Positions 45,038 to 53,588 of a stretch of 64,000 bases of DNA are shown in pieces. Source of the DNA: Flavobacterium sp. UBA6721. Lineage in GTDB: Bacteria; Bacteroidota; Bacteroidia; Flavobacteriales; Flavobacteriaceae. The translations under genes were made by a program, and so were the position numbers. The notes under the pieces are model-generated. The model ran no database searches. It was given only the letters and a program-made list of their open reading frames with translations, and had not been told where the DNA came from. Every line of letters begins with the position of its first letter. The stretch's first letter is position 1. The DNA lies in the NCBI GenBank assembly GCA_002454195.1, contig DKIJ01000031.1, positions 123,527 to 187,526 on the forward strand, in the 5' to 3' direction.

Positions 45038-45961
45038 TTGGGAGAAAAAACAAAATAAACTACACAAAATTAAAACGCCTAAAGCCAACTCTTGATTCAA
45101 TTTTTGTTGGGGCATTTCGATATGTGCCGTTGTTATCATTGCCAAAGGAGCTATGGTAAACAATAATAAATCATTGCTCTTATTAGCCGAAATTACATAA
45201 ATACCAACCGCAATAAAAAAAGCAAACAACAATTTTTTAAACGATGCATGCAATTGCAAAGGTCGGGAAGATAGCGTTGTTACCATTGAAAAAACAAATA
45301 CCAAAGCAACCGTAGCATAAATAGAAAGTGCGGCATTTTGATAATTATTAGTAAAATAATCAATACTAAAATTCATTTGAACACCATTAGTTATATAAGC
45401 TATAACATCTGCATTAAAAAGCAATGAATACATGGCAAATAAAATAACTATTGCAAAAAAAGCAATAAATGGTAATAGCCAGTTTCTATAATCGCCTATA
45501 ACGTGAGCAATGATTGAAATGAATACCAAAATCAAATACAAAATAGACCAAAAATTGAACAATGAAGCCACTAATATCCAAAAAGAAGCATCAAATATTT
45601 TTTCTTTAGACGCTTTTTGAGACTGTAAAGAAATCAATCTTCGAAGCGCCAAAAGAATAAAAAAGTTAGCAAATACTACATTAATATTGTCAAAAAGACT
45701 GGGAAAAAAAAGAAAAAACAACAAGAAAAATAAAACCGTATAAGCACTGTCTTTACTAAGTCCGTTGCGTTTTGAGATAAAATTAGTAAGCAATGCCGAA
45801 AACAAAATCAACAACCCAATGCCTACTTTTTTAGCTATTGAAATCGCCGAATGAGACCAAGCTAAATCTTGCATTTGATAGATAAAATCAAAAAACAATA
45901 TCAAAAATACTACTAAGGAAAAATTTAATAGTGTAGATTTTTTAAAAACACTTGTAATCAT
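45032..45961 (-). CDS. Multipass membrane protein (DUF6427-like)
   Basis: The 309 residues form about eight hydrophobic segments (first LLNFSLVVFLILFFDFIY, then FFLLFFLFFPSLF and WLLPFIAFFAIVILFAMYSLLF) with short loops and conserved DYRNWLLPF and SFWILVASLFNFWS segments. I believe this is DUF6427, a Bacteroidota-specific family that in flavobacteria sits near upp, purD and a DUF6341 protein, as here. Function is unknown. It converges with upp, with which it overlaps by 6 bp. Confidence 0.7.
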   Translation of the reverse strand: MITSVFKKSTLLNFSLVVFLILFFDFIYQMQDLAWSHSAISIAKKVGIGLLILFSALLTNFISKRNGLSKDSAYTVLFFLLFFLFFPSLFDNINVVFANFFILLALRRLISLQSQKASKEKIFDASFWILVASLFNFWSILYLILVFISIIAHVIGDYRNWLLPFIAFFAIVILFAMYSLLFNADVIAYITNGVQMNFSIDYFTNNYQNAALSIYATVALVFVFSMVTTLSSRPLQLHASFKKLLFAFFIAVGIYVISANKSNDLLLFTIAPLAMITTAHIEMPQQKLNQELALGVLILCSLFCFFSQL

Positions 45962-46097
45962 AAGGATATTTTATACTTTTGTGACTGTAAATATACTACT
46001 TGTTCAATTAAGGAAACGAGTTAAGACAAAATTATTATTCGCATAACGATTTTAGATATTTACTTTTCAACGATTAATAAAATTTAAATTCTATATC

Positions 46098-46328
46098 ATG
46101 AAGGCATTTTTCGAAGGAATACAATCACTTTTTGTTGATTTTCTTTTCAAACCATTAGATTGGTTACGCTCTTTAGAACTTGTAAGCTGGTTTGGAGCTA
46201 ATACTTTAAACTGGATTTTTATGATTATCTGTTCAGCAGCAATCGTTTATTGGATTAAACAATTACGTATTTTTGATGATGCTGGAACTGAAAATCAAGA
46301 TACAACAGCTCACTCTTTCTTGAAATAA
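46098..46328 (+). CDS. Small membrane protein (DUF6341-like)
   Basis: The 76 residues have one clear membrane segment, NTLNWIFMIICSAAIVYWIKQL, after an amphipathic N terminus (FEGIQSLFVDFLFKPLDWLRSLE) and an acidic tail. I believe this is DUF6341, a small flavobacterial family found near DUF6427 and purD. It is divergent from DUF6427 (136 bp between starts). Function is unknown. Confidence 0.7.
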   Translation: MKAFFEGIQSLFVDFLFKPLDWLRSLELVSWFGANTLNWIFMIICSAAIVYWIKQLRIFDDAGTENQDTTAHSFLK

Positions 46329-46351
46329 GAAAAAGTCAAAATATAAAAAAG

Positions 46352-46386
46352 CCGTCTCGTTCAAAAAATGAGACGGTTTTTTTATA
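46352..46386 (+). terminator. Terminator after the DUF6341-like gene
   Basis: A 7-bp CCGTCTC/GAGACGG stem with flanking A and T runs (loop GTTCAAAAAAT) is followed by seven T residues. Confidence 0.82.
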
Positions 46387-46403
46387 CCATTAAATTTTAT
46401 TTA

Positions 46404-46464
46404 AACCATTAAGAAATTAAGAAATTTAAGAATACACTTAATGAAACTTAACTTCTTAATGGTT
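46404..46464. repeat. ACCATTAAG/CTTAATGGT hairpin element, copy 2
   Basis: AACCATTAAGAA (46404-46415) and TTCTTAATGGTT (46453-46464) are perfectly complementary. The arms share ACCATTAAG/CTTAATGGT with 23129-23178. The loop contains more TTAAG/CTTAA words. Confidence 0.75.
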
Positions 46465-46592
46465 GAATTTTAAAACTAATGTTTTTTTTAATCTTTAACT
46501 TTTAAAAAAAAAAAGCAGCAAACCGAAGAGCTTACTGCTGTTTAAAAATTGTATTTTTTTATTAGTTCTGTATACTAAATATTTAGTTTCAA

Positions 46593-47867
46593 CTAAACTA
46601 AATCGAAACCAATATCTTTTCTGTAATACACATTTTCCCAGTTGATTTTTTCCACATTTTTATACGATTGTGCTAAAGCTTCCTGGAAAGAATCACCATA
46701 AGACGTAATAGCCATTACACGACCTCCATTAGTCACTACATTTCCATTATCAAATTTAGTTCCTGCGTGAAAAACTATTGAATTTTCAACTTTATCTAAA
46801 CCTGAAATTACTTTTCCTTTTTCGAAATCTTCCGGATAACCACCAGAAACCATCATTACGGTAGTAGCACTTCTTGGATCAATTTTTAATTCAAATTCGT
46901 CTAATTTTTCATTGGCTACAGCTAAAAACAACTCTACTAAATCAGATTGTAATCTTGGTACCACAACCTCAGTCTCTGGATCTCCCATTCTCACATTATA
47001 TTCAATAACCAATGGTTCGTTTTTCACATTGATTAATCCAATGAAAACAAATCCTTTGTATGGAATTCCATCTTTTTGTAATCCCGCAATTGTTGGTTTT
47101 ACAATGCGTGTTTCAATTTTTTCCATCAAAACAGCATCTACATAAGGAACCGGAGAAACCGCTCCCATTCCGCCTGTATTTAATCCTGTATCTCCTTCTC
47201 CAATACGTTTGTAATCTTTGGCTGTTGGTAAAATTTTATAGCTTTTTCCGTCAGTTATTACAAAACAGCTTAATTCAATTCCGTCCAAAAACTCTTCGAT
47301 AACTACTTTTGAACTGGCAGCACCAAATTTTTGTCCCACCAACATATTTTTTAATTCCGATTGCGCTTCGGCTAAATCTTGAATAATCAACACTCCTTTT
47401 CCGGCAGCTAAACCGTCTGCTTTTAATACATAAGGTGGTGCCAAAGTTGCTAAAAAGGCACATCCTTGCTCAACTGTTTCAGCCGTAAAACTATCGTAAG
47501 CAGCCGTTGGAATATTGTGTTTTACCAAAAATTCTTTGGCAAACTCTTTACTTCCTTCCAATGTTGCTCCAATTTTTGATGGACCAATCACTGGAATATG
47601 ACTTAAAGCAGCATCATTTAAGAAAAAATCATAAATACCTTTTACTAATGGATCTTCAGGACCTACAACAACCATTTCGATATTTTCTTTGATAACCAAA
47701 GCTTTAATCGCTTCAAAATCGGTTACAGCAATTGCTACATTAGTGGCAATATCAGCTGTTCCAGCATTTCCAGGTGCCATAAAAAGAGTATCGCAAAGCG
47801 GACTTTGAACCATTTTCCATGCAAATGCATGCTCTCTTCCTCCTGAACCCAATAATAATATATTCAT
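46593..47867 (-). CDS. purD: Phosphoribosylamine-glycine ligase
   Basis: PurD is the ATP-grasp ligase that makes glycinamide ribonucleotide in purine synthesis. From ATG 47867 the product is 424 residues, the family norm. The N terminus MNILLLGSGGREHAFAWK is characteristic. The B/ATP-grasp core shows VLKADGLAAGKGVLI and the metal-binding VIEYNVRMGDPETEVV. A frame start 48 bp further upstream was not chosen because it adds a non-conserved tail. Confidence 0.96.
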   Translation of the reverse strand: MNILLLGSGGREHAFAWKMVQSPLCDTLFMAPGNAGTADIATNVAIAVTDFEAIKALVIKENIEMVVVGPEDPLVKGIYDFFLNDAALSHIPVIGPSKIGATLEGSKEFAKEFLVKHNIPTAAYDSFTAETVEQGCAFLATLAPPYVLKADGLAAGKGVLIIQDLAEAQSELKNMLVGQKFGAASSKVVIEEFLDGIELSCFVITDGKSYKILPTAKDYKRIGEGDTGLNTGGMGAVSPVPYVDAVLMEKIETRIVKPTIAGLQKDGIPYKGFVFIGLINVKNEPLVIEYNVRMGDPETEVVVPRLQSDLVELFLAVANEKLDEFELKIDPRSATTVMMVSGGYPEDFEKGKVISGLDKVENSIVFHAGTKFDNGNVVTNGGRVMAITSYGDSFQEALAQSYKNVEKINWENVYYRKDIGFDLV

Positions 47868-48020
47868 GTCTTTAAATTTTAGTTGTAAAAAACCTTCTTT
47901 CGAAGAACGCTGCAAAAATAATTGCTTTTTAACGGAAATTATAATTATTTTCTAAAAACTTCTGGAAACTTACTCCATAGTTCTAATCAGAATAGTAATT
48001 TTGAAGAAATAACGCCTCCG

Positions 48021-49331
48021 ATGTTTTCTATTTTCGACATTACGCTGCAATTGAATGCTTTCCCTATCCGGAAAGCAAAATCCGATTTGAATCAAATTAT
48101 TGCACTTTCTCTTTCCGAAAAAAAGGAATTTATTGAAAATCAGAAACAAGCAATTGTAAAATATCATTTAGAAAACAATACCTTTTATCAAAAGTTAGTT
48201 GGCTCTAAAGACTATAAAAACTGGGAAGATTTACCCATTTTGAATAAAACCAATCTTCAGGTTCCTCTTAAATCAAGACTTTCAGAAGGTTTTACTTTAA
48301 AAAATTCCTATACCAATAAAACTTCAGGATCGAGCGGTGAACCCTTTATTTTTGCCAAAGACAAATATACCCATGCCCTTACCTGGGCGTCTAATATGTA
48401 TCGTTTTGGATGGTTTGGCATTGATTTTAACCATTCGCTTCAAGCCCGATTTTATGGAATCCCATTGGATTTTATTGGAAACAAAAAAGAGCGAATCAAA
48501 GATTTTCTGGCCCATCGTTATCGCTTTCCCATTTTTGATTTATCGGATGTGGTTTTAGAAAAAATGGTCGAAAAGTTTCAGCATAAAAAATTCGAATACC
48601 TCAACGGTTACACAAGTTCAATAGTTTTGTTTGCTAAATTTTTGCGTAAGCGAAACCTCATCTTAAAACAAATTTGTCCTAGTTTGAAAGTATGTATGGT
48701 CACTTCAGAAATGCTTTTTGAAGAGGATCGAATCTTACTTGAAACGCAATTTGGGATTCCTGTTGTCAATGAATATGGGGCTTCAGAGCTGGATTTAATT
48801 GCTTTTGAAAATCCGCAAGGCGAATGGCAAATTAATTCCGAAACCCTTTTTGTAGAAATAGTAGATGAAAACAATCAGGTTTTACCCTATGGTCAAGAAG
48901 GACGCATTGTGATTACTTCCCTGTTCAATAAAGCACATCCATTTATTCGATATGATATTGGAGACATTGGAATTTTGGACGAAAAAAGTACTTTGGACAA
49001 ACCTATTCTAAAGCAACTTATTGGTAGAACAAATGATATTGCGGTTTTGCCAAGCGGTAAAAAATCGCCGGGATTGACGTTTTATTATGTGACCAAATCC
49101 ATTATTGAAGACGATGGAAACGTCAAAGAATTTGTTATCAAACAAAGAAAAATAGACCATTTTGAGATTGAATATGTCAGCGAAACCACATTAGATTTAG
49201 CACAAATTCTAAAAATAGAACAAGCGATTACTTTGTATTTAGAACCCGATTTGCATTTTACATTTATTCGAAAAAACAGTCTGGAAAGAACCGCTAGAGG
49301 AAAATTGAAGCAATTTACTTCTTTTTTATAA
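48021..49331 (+). CDS. Phenylacetate-CoA ligase-like adenylating enzyme (CapK-like)
   Basis: The 436 residues (ATG 48021) resemble PaaK/CapK-type adenylate-forming enzymes. The AMP-binding loop is TSGSSGEPF, followed by NEYGASE at the acceptor/A5 position, IRYDIGDIG and the C-terminal SLERTARGKLKQF with its conserved Lys. Some relatives (CapK) are tied to capsule synthesis and activate an acyl group for transfer onto sugar. Upstream TTG frame codons have no family look and were excluded. The ORF6N gene follows in the same direction after 42 bp. A link to polysaccharide decoration is inferred from later GT2 and UXS genes. Confidence 0.8.
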   Translation: MFSIFDITLQLNAFPIRKAKSDLNQIIALSLSEKKEFIENQKQAIVKYHLENNTFYQKLVGSKDYKNWEDLPILNKTNLQVPLKSRLSEGFTLKNSYTNKTSGSSGEPFIFAKDKYTHALTWASNMYRFGWFGIDFNHSLQARFYGIPLDFIGNKKERIKDFLAHRYRFPIFDLSDVVLEKMVEKFQHKKFEYLNGYTSSIVLFAKFLRKRNLILKQICPSLKVCMVTSEMLFEEDRILLETQFGIPVVNEYGASELDLIAFENPQGEWQINSETLFVEIVDENNQVLPYGQEGRIVITSLFNKAHPFIRYDIGDIGILDEKSTLDKPILKQLIGRTNDIAVLPSGKKSPGLTFYYVTKSIIEDDGNVKEFVIKQRKIDHFEIEYVSETTLDLAQILKIEQAITLYLEPDLHFTFIRKNSLERTARGKLKQFTSFL

Positions 49332-49373
49332 TGTAAATAAATTCATATATTAGTTGTTTCTAAATAGGAAACA

Positions 49374-49892
49374 ATGGATTCTAAACATATTCTTTCAGAA
49401 GAAACAATTACTAACACTATTTATTACATCAGAAATCAAAAAGTGATGTTAGATAGGGATTTAGCAACTCTTTATGGTATTGAAACCAAAAGACTTAATG
49501 AACAAGTTAAAAGAAATTTAAGTCGATTTCCTGAAGATTTCATGTTTCAACTTACGGAAAACGAATTTCAAAACTTGAAGTCGCATTTTGCGACTTCAAG
49601 TTGGGGAGGAACTAGAAAGTTACCTTACGCATTTACGGAACATGGTGTTTTAATGCTGTCCAGTGTTTTGAATAGCGAAAAAGCCATTCAAACGAATATA
49701 CAAATCATGCGTATTTTTACCAAAGTGAGACAAATGTTACTAGACACCACCGAAATGAAATTGGACATTGTACAAATCCAGAAAAAATTGGAAAATCAGG
49801 GTAAAAATATTGAATTGGTTTTCTCTTATTTAGATGAGTTAACCGAGAAAAAAGAAGAAAAGCCAAGAACCAAAATTGGTTACAAAAAATAA
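49374..49892 (+). CDS. ORF6N domain protein
   Basis: The 172 residues contain an ORF6N-type N-terminal DNA-binding domain of about 110 residues, with segments YIRNQKVMLDRDLATLYGI, RFPEDFMFQLTENEF and LPYAFTEHGVLMLSSVLNSE. A coiled-coil helix follows (about 120-160). These domains occur in phage antirepressors and are common as chromosomal accessory genes in Bacteroidota. No restriction or phage genes stand beside it. A perfect 14-bp inverted repeat lies inside the gene at 49572-49602. Confidence 0.85.
   Translation: MDSKHILSEETITNTIYYIRNQKVMLDRDLATLYGIETKRLNEQVKRNLSRFPEDFMFQLTENEFQNLKSHFATSSWGGTRKLPYAFTEHGVLMLSSVLNSEKAIQTNIQIMRIFTKVRQMLLDTTEMKLDIVQIQKKLENQGKNIELVFSYLDELTEKKEEKPRTKIGYKK
49572..49602. 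repeat. Perfect inverted repeat inside the ORF6N gene
   Basis: AACTTGAAGTCGCA and TGCGACTTCAAGTT are perfectly complementary over 14 bp with a TTT spacer. It encodes the conserved LKSHFATSSW segment, so it is at least partly constrained by protein sequence. Confidence 0.85.
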
Positions 49893-49934
49893 TTAAATCC
49901 TTTTTATGACTATCCGTTTCTTATACCAATCATT

Positions 49935-50060
49935 GAGAATGGCACACTGATGAAACGGATTTAACAGATTATCGCAGATTGTGATTTACAAAGAACTACA
50001 AAAATCCGTTTTTATCTGTTCAATCAGTGTCACCTGCCTGACGGCAGTCAGGTCTGTGGT
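49935..50060. repeat. Dispersed GGATT/AATCC palindromic element, copy 3
   Basis: ACACTGAT (49944-49951) pairs with ATCAGTGT (50023-50030), and AACGGATTT (49954-49962) pairs with AAATCCGTT (50002-50010). A terminal CCTGAC-ggca-GTCAGG hairpin follows. AAAAATCCGTTTTTATC and CACCTGCCTG match copy 1 at 14.9 kb. Confidence 0.8.
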
Positions 50061-50861
50061 CTATTTTTTATTTAATCCGCTATGAGGAGAGTCATAAATC
50101 CTTTTTATGTAACTTGGTTTTACAAACAATTGCGTAAACAAAAATCCAAGCATACAAAAAACCGAAACCAAGACATTAAATCCGTGAAACTGTTTATAAA
50201 CCGCAAAATTATATCGGATTAATTCGGTTTTTGAAGTGGAAAGTGAATTGCTTCGTAAACGGTAAAAAGCCAAACTTTCAGGTACCGGTTTTGCACTTTT
50301 TATTTTTTTCAAAATGCTGAGCCAAAGCATCCAATCCTGACGTTTTCGGATACTGGAAATGCTTATTTTCCCAAAATAACCCACATCATAAATTCCGGTT
50401 AAATTCCCCACATAATTGCAAAAAAACAATTGCCAGTACGATAAATTTCGGGGAGCTTCTACCCTTCTTCCTAATGCATCTCCATCTTCATCGATACATT
50501 CATAAAACGAAAAAGTAAAAGGCAAATCATTTGCTTGCATGAAAGCAATTTGCTTTTGGAGTTTTTCAGGCTTCCACAAATCATCAGCATCCAAAAAAGC
50601 AATGTATTTTCCTTTGGCTTTCGCCAAAGCAGTATTTCGGGCTATTCCTGTTCCGGAATTGATTTCCAACGGATAAAATTGAATCCTTTTATCCGTTAGA
50701 AAAGTAGTAATTATTTTTGGTGTTGTATCCGTTGAACAATCATCTACTAAGATAATTTCCCAGTTTTGATAAGTCTGATTTTGAACCGATTGAATAGTAT
50801 CCGAAATGTATTTTTCAGCATTGAATGTTGGAATAATAACAGATACTAATGGGCTTTCCAT
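50061..50861 (-). CDS. Family 2 glycosyltransferase
   Basis: The GT-A domain shows VSVIIPTFNAEKYI, the DDCSTDTTP donor-binding segment and the catalytic-metal motif FLDADDLW, with a C-terminal tail that includes a hydrophobic stretch (FNVLVSVFCMLGFLF). From ATG 50861 the product is 266 residues. The upstream epimerase-like gene ends 1 bp before, so they are coupled. A longer frame to 50939 would overlap it and was rejected. Role in surface glycan assembly is inferred; acceptor and donor are unknown. Confidence 0.88.
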   Translation of the reverse strand: MESPLVSVIIPTFNAEKYISDTIQSVQNQTYQNWEIILVDDCSTDTTPKIITTFLTDKRIQFYPLEINSGTGIARNTALAKAKGKYIAFLDADDLWKPEKLQKQIAFMQANDLPFTFSFYECIDEDGDALGRRVEAPRNLSYWQLFFCNYVGNLTGIYDVGYFGKISISSIRKRQDWMLWLSILKKIKSAKPVPESLAFYRLRSNSLSTSKTELIRYNFAVYKQFHGFNVLVSVFCMLGFLFTQLFVKPSYIKRIYDSPHSGLNKK

Positions 50862-50862
50862 T

Positions 50863-51846
50863 TTATTTGATGTAATCGGTAAAGTCCTTATGTTCTTCTT
50901 TTGAAAGTTCTTCTGGAGACAAGGATTTGAAATATTCATACGTAATTTTCATCCCTTCGGCACGGTTAACTTTTGGTTCCCAACCTAATATTTCTTTGGC
51001 TTTAGTAATATCTGGTTGGCGTTGTAATGGATCATTAACTGGCAATGGATGATACACTACTTTTTGATCTGTTCCTGTTAATTTGATGATTTCTTCGGCA
51101 AAATCTTTAATAGTAATTTCGTCGGGATTTCCAATGTTTACCGGATACACATAATCGGAATGCAACAAACGGAAAATACCTTCGACCTGATCATCTACAT
51201 AACAAAACGAACGCGTTTGCATTCCATCTCCAAAAATGGTTAAATCCTCACCACGAATTGCCTGCCCGATAAAAGCCGGAATTACACGACCGTCATTGAG
51301 ACGCATTCTTGGTCCGTAGGTATTAAAAATTCGCACAATGCGGGTTTCTACACCGTGAAACGTATGATACGCCATCGTAATGGATTCCTGAAAGCGTTTC
51401 GCCTCGTCATACACTCCGCGAGGACCAATAGTATTCACATTACCATAGTATTCTTCCGTTTGTGGATGCACCAATGGATCGCCATAAACTTCAGAAGTGG
51501 AAGCAATCAAAATTCGAGCTTTTTTAACTCTTGCCAAGCCTAACAAATTATGTGTTCCTAACGAACCTACTTTTAAAGTTTGAATTGGAATTTTTAAATA
51601 ATCAATTGGACTGGCTGGTGAAGCAAAATGTAAAATATAATCCAACTCACCTGGAACATGCACAAACTTGCTAATATCGTGATGATAAAATTCAAAATTT
51701 TCCAGTTTGAACAAATGCTCGATGTTTTTTAAATCACCAGTGATGAGATTATCCATCCCAATAACATGATAGCCTTCTTTAATAAAACGATCGCACAAAT
51801 GAGACCCTAAAAATCCCGCAGCTCCAGTAATCAGTATTCTTTTCAT
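50863..51846 (-). CDS. UDP-glucuronate decarboxylase-like SDR enzyme
   Basis: The 327 residues are an extended SDR enzyme with NAD-binding [12 protein letters not shown], the STSEVYGDP active-site Ser/Thr segment and YDEAKR as the YxxxK catalytic pair. [11 protein letters not shown] and [18 protein letters not shown] are typical of UDP-xylose synthase (UXS), which oxidises and decarboxylates UDP-glucuronate to UDP-xylose. No adjacent UDP-glucose dehydrogenase is in the window. The GT2 gene follows after 1 bp, so UDP-xylose could be its donor; this is a guess. Confidence 0.88.
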   Translation of the reverse strand: MKRILITGAAGFLGSHLCDRFIKEGYHVIGMDNLITGDLKNIEHLFKLENFEFYHHDISKFVHVPGELDYILHFASPASPIDYLKIPIQTLKVGSLGTHNLLGLARVKKARILIASTSEVYGDPLVHPQTEEYYGNVNTIGPRGVYDEAKRFQESITMAYHTFHGVETRIVRIFNTYGPRMRLNDGRVIPAFIGQAIRGEDLTIFGDGMQTRSFCYVDDQVEGIFRLLHSDYVYPVNIGNPDEITIKDFAEEIIKLTGTDQKVVYHPLPVNDPLQRQPDITKAKEILGWEPKVNRAEGMKITYEYFKSLSPEELSKEEHKDFTDYIK

Positions 51847-51902
51847 AGTTGTATTTTAACCGTTGCAAGGTATAAAAAGCATTCCAAATACTCACTCCTC
51901 CT

Positions 51903-53582
51903 CTATTGTATATTAAAAATTTGTTCTAAAATTTTTATGGTAATCAAGTACGTTGGTTTTACTCCTGTAGTTCCCAATCCTCCAGAAGCTAATGTACTTC
52001 CGGTTTCCAAAGGATTATCCGAAGCATAATAGGCATAACGAACTTTGACGTCTTTCGGGATACTTTTTCGGATTTTGGATGCCGATTGAATTGCTTTTTG
52101 ATAATGCGAACCTTCCATTTCTAGTCCAATCACGCCCCAAGTAGAATCATGGAAAAACTTCAATAAATCCCTATTTTGCAATGAAGTTCCTAAAACCGTA
52201 ACCATGGCACCTTCGTAAACTGCAATACCGTTCCCCTGAAACATGGCAGCCGTTAATTCATTTTCAAAATAATAATTATCCGCAGTCCCTTCGTTGATGT
52301 GTGCATTCGGAATCATAATATCTCCTTTGCCACCTTCTAAAATTCCTGCTTTTCCCATGATTGAAACCGATTCGACATTTAGAAAAACATTCTTTTTATA
52401 TGGTTTTAATAACTCATCTACCGTTTCATAAGCCTGTTCACCAAAGGCATAATCCATCACAACTAAAACCGGTTTTGGACCTTCAAAATTAGTTTTAGGA
52501 AATGAAGTCTTTGTCCAATCGATTTTGGCGGTATCAAAAATTTGTACGTCAATGTTTGTTCCTTCAGTTTCCGGTAAAAAAATCATTCCTTGTTCTAAGG
52601 CCAATTCTTTAACGGCATTTCGAACACCATTGGCAGTTGGTTTACTCAATTCTTCAAAAATCTCAAAATCCGATTTGCCTTTAAAAATGGATTGTAAGGC
52701 ACTTTTCGCGAATATAGAATTCATCACCGAATGCATATTAGCACTTATCACATGAATAGGACGATCTAAAAGATGATTTGTCTTTAAAACCTCCTTGATA
52801 TTTGTAGCCCAAATTTCGCCATGAATATGATGCCCTAAACGCTCTCTGAGAATCGGACTAAAAGTGATCGTTCTTTTATTGTTATGCACTACCTCATCAA
52901 TGGCTAATTTACCCAACCAAAAAATGATGTGTAAAAAACGATCTGGCATTTCTTCGGTTCCAAAATCATCATATATTTCTAACACATCTTCAAAAGTTCT
53001 TGCCAGAATATTTGCCGCGTGCGAAATAGCGATTTCTTTTTCAATTAAAGACAAAGCTTCGTCTTTCAAAACTGCTTGTTCTAGTTTTATCCAATCTCTG
53101 GAAACTTCGCCAGAATCGTCAATTAAAGCTCTGTCTTTGATTTTGTGTGATTCAATAAAAATAAAAGTCAGATGCGTCAAAATATCGTAAATATCCGAAC
53201 GTCCACGGGTGATTTCCACGTTCATTTGTTCCTCGTCAATTCTATAGCAATTGCGTCTTCTTTTAGGAGGAACTATGGCTTGAAAGTGTGATTTGGAATA
53301 GCCTTCATCAGAGGTCAAATTGATATAACGACATTCTTCGATACCTATTGGCAATCGCTCAATCACGTATAAAAGTCCTTTTAATTCTACTTTTTCATCG
53401 GCTATATTTCCATAAATTTCCGGACGCAACGTCATCAAAGCGTCACGCAAAGAATCGCCAGAAACGCCCATCGGTTTATAAAAACCTCTGCTGAACAAAT
53501 GACGCATGGTTATGTACATTTTTTCAATAGCAGCCGAAGATTCCTGAGCACGGGTTCTCGATATGTTTTTGGATTCTTTCAT
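51903..53582 (-). CDS. Protein of unknown function (DUF6909-like)
   Basis: I think this belongs to DUF6909, a Bacteroidota family without known role. The 559 residues have a helical N-terminal half (AAIEKMYITMRHLFSRGFY, DILTHLTFIFIESHKIKDRAL, EIAISHAANILARTFEDVLE) and an alpha/beta C-terminal half from about 270. In the latter, VLVVMDYAFGEQA, GDIMIPNAHINEGTADN, GAMVTVLGTSLQNRD and VIGLEMEGSHYQKAI read like a nucleoside-phosphorylase fold, where a LEMEG-type motif holds the ribose. The gene starts 6 bp after the GH3 gene's stop, so both are in one transcript. The phosphorylase likeness is an inference from motifs only. Confidence 0.55.
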   Translation of the reverse strand: MKESKNISRTRAQESSAAIEKMYITMRHLFSRGFYKPMGVSGDSLRDALMTLRPEIYGNIADEKVELKGLLYVIERLPIGIEECRYINLTSDEGYSKSHFQAIVPPKRRRNCYRIDEEQMNVEITRGRSDIYDILTHLTFIFIESHKIKDRALIDDSGEVSRDWIKLEQAVLKDEALSLIEKEIAISHAANILARTFEDVLEIYDDFGTEEMPDRFLHIIFWLGKLAIDEVVHNNKRTITFSPILRERLGHHIHGEIWATNIKEVLKTNHLLDRPIHVISANMHSVMNSIFAKSALQSIFKGKSDFEIFEELSKPTANGVRNAVKELALEQGMIFLPETEGTNIDVQIFDTAKIDWTKTSFPKTNFEGPKPVLVVMDYAFGEQAYETVDELLKPYKKNVFLNVESVSIMGKAGILEGGKGDIMIPNAHINEGTADNYYFENELTAAMFQGNGIAVYEGAMVTVLGTSLQNRDLLKFFHDSTWGVIGLEMEGSHYQKAIQSASKIRKSIPKDVKVRYAYYASDNPLETGSTLASGGLGTTGVKPTYLITIKILEQIFNIQ

Positions 53583-53588
53583 GGTATT

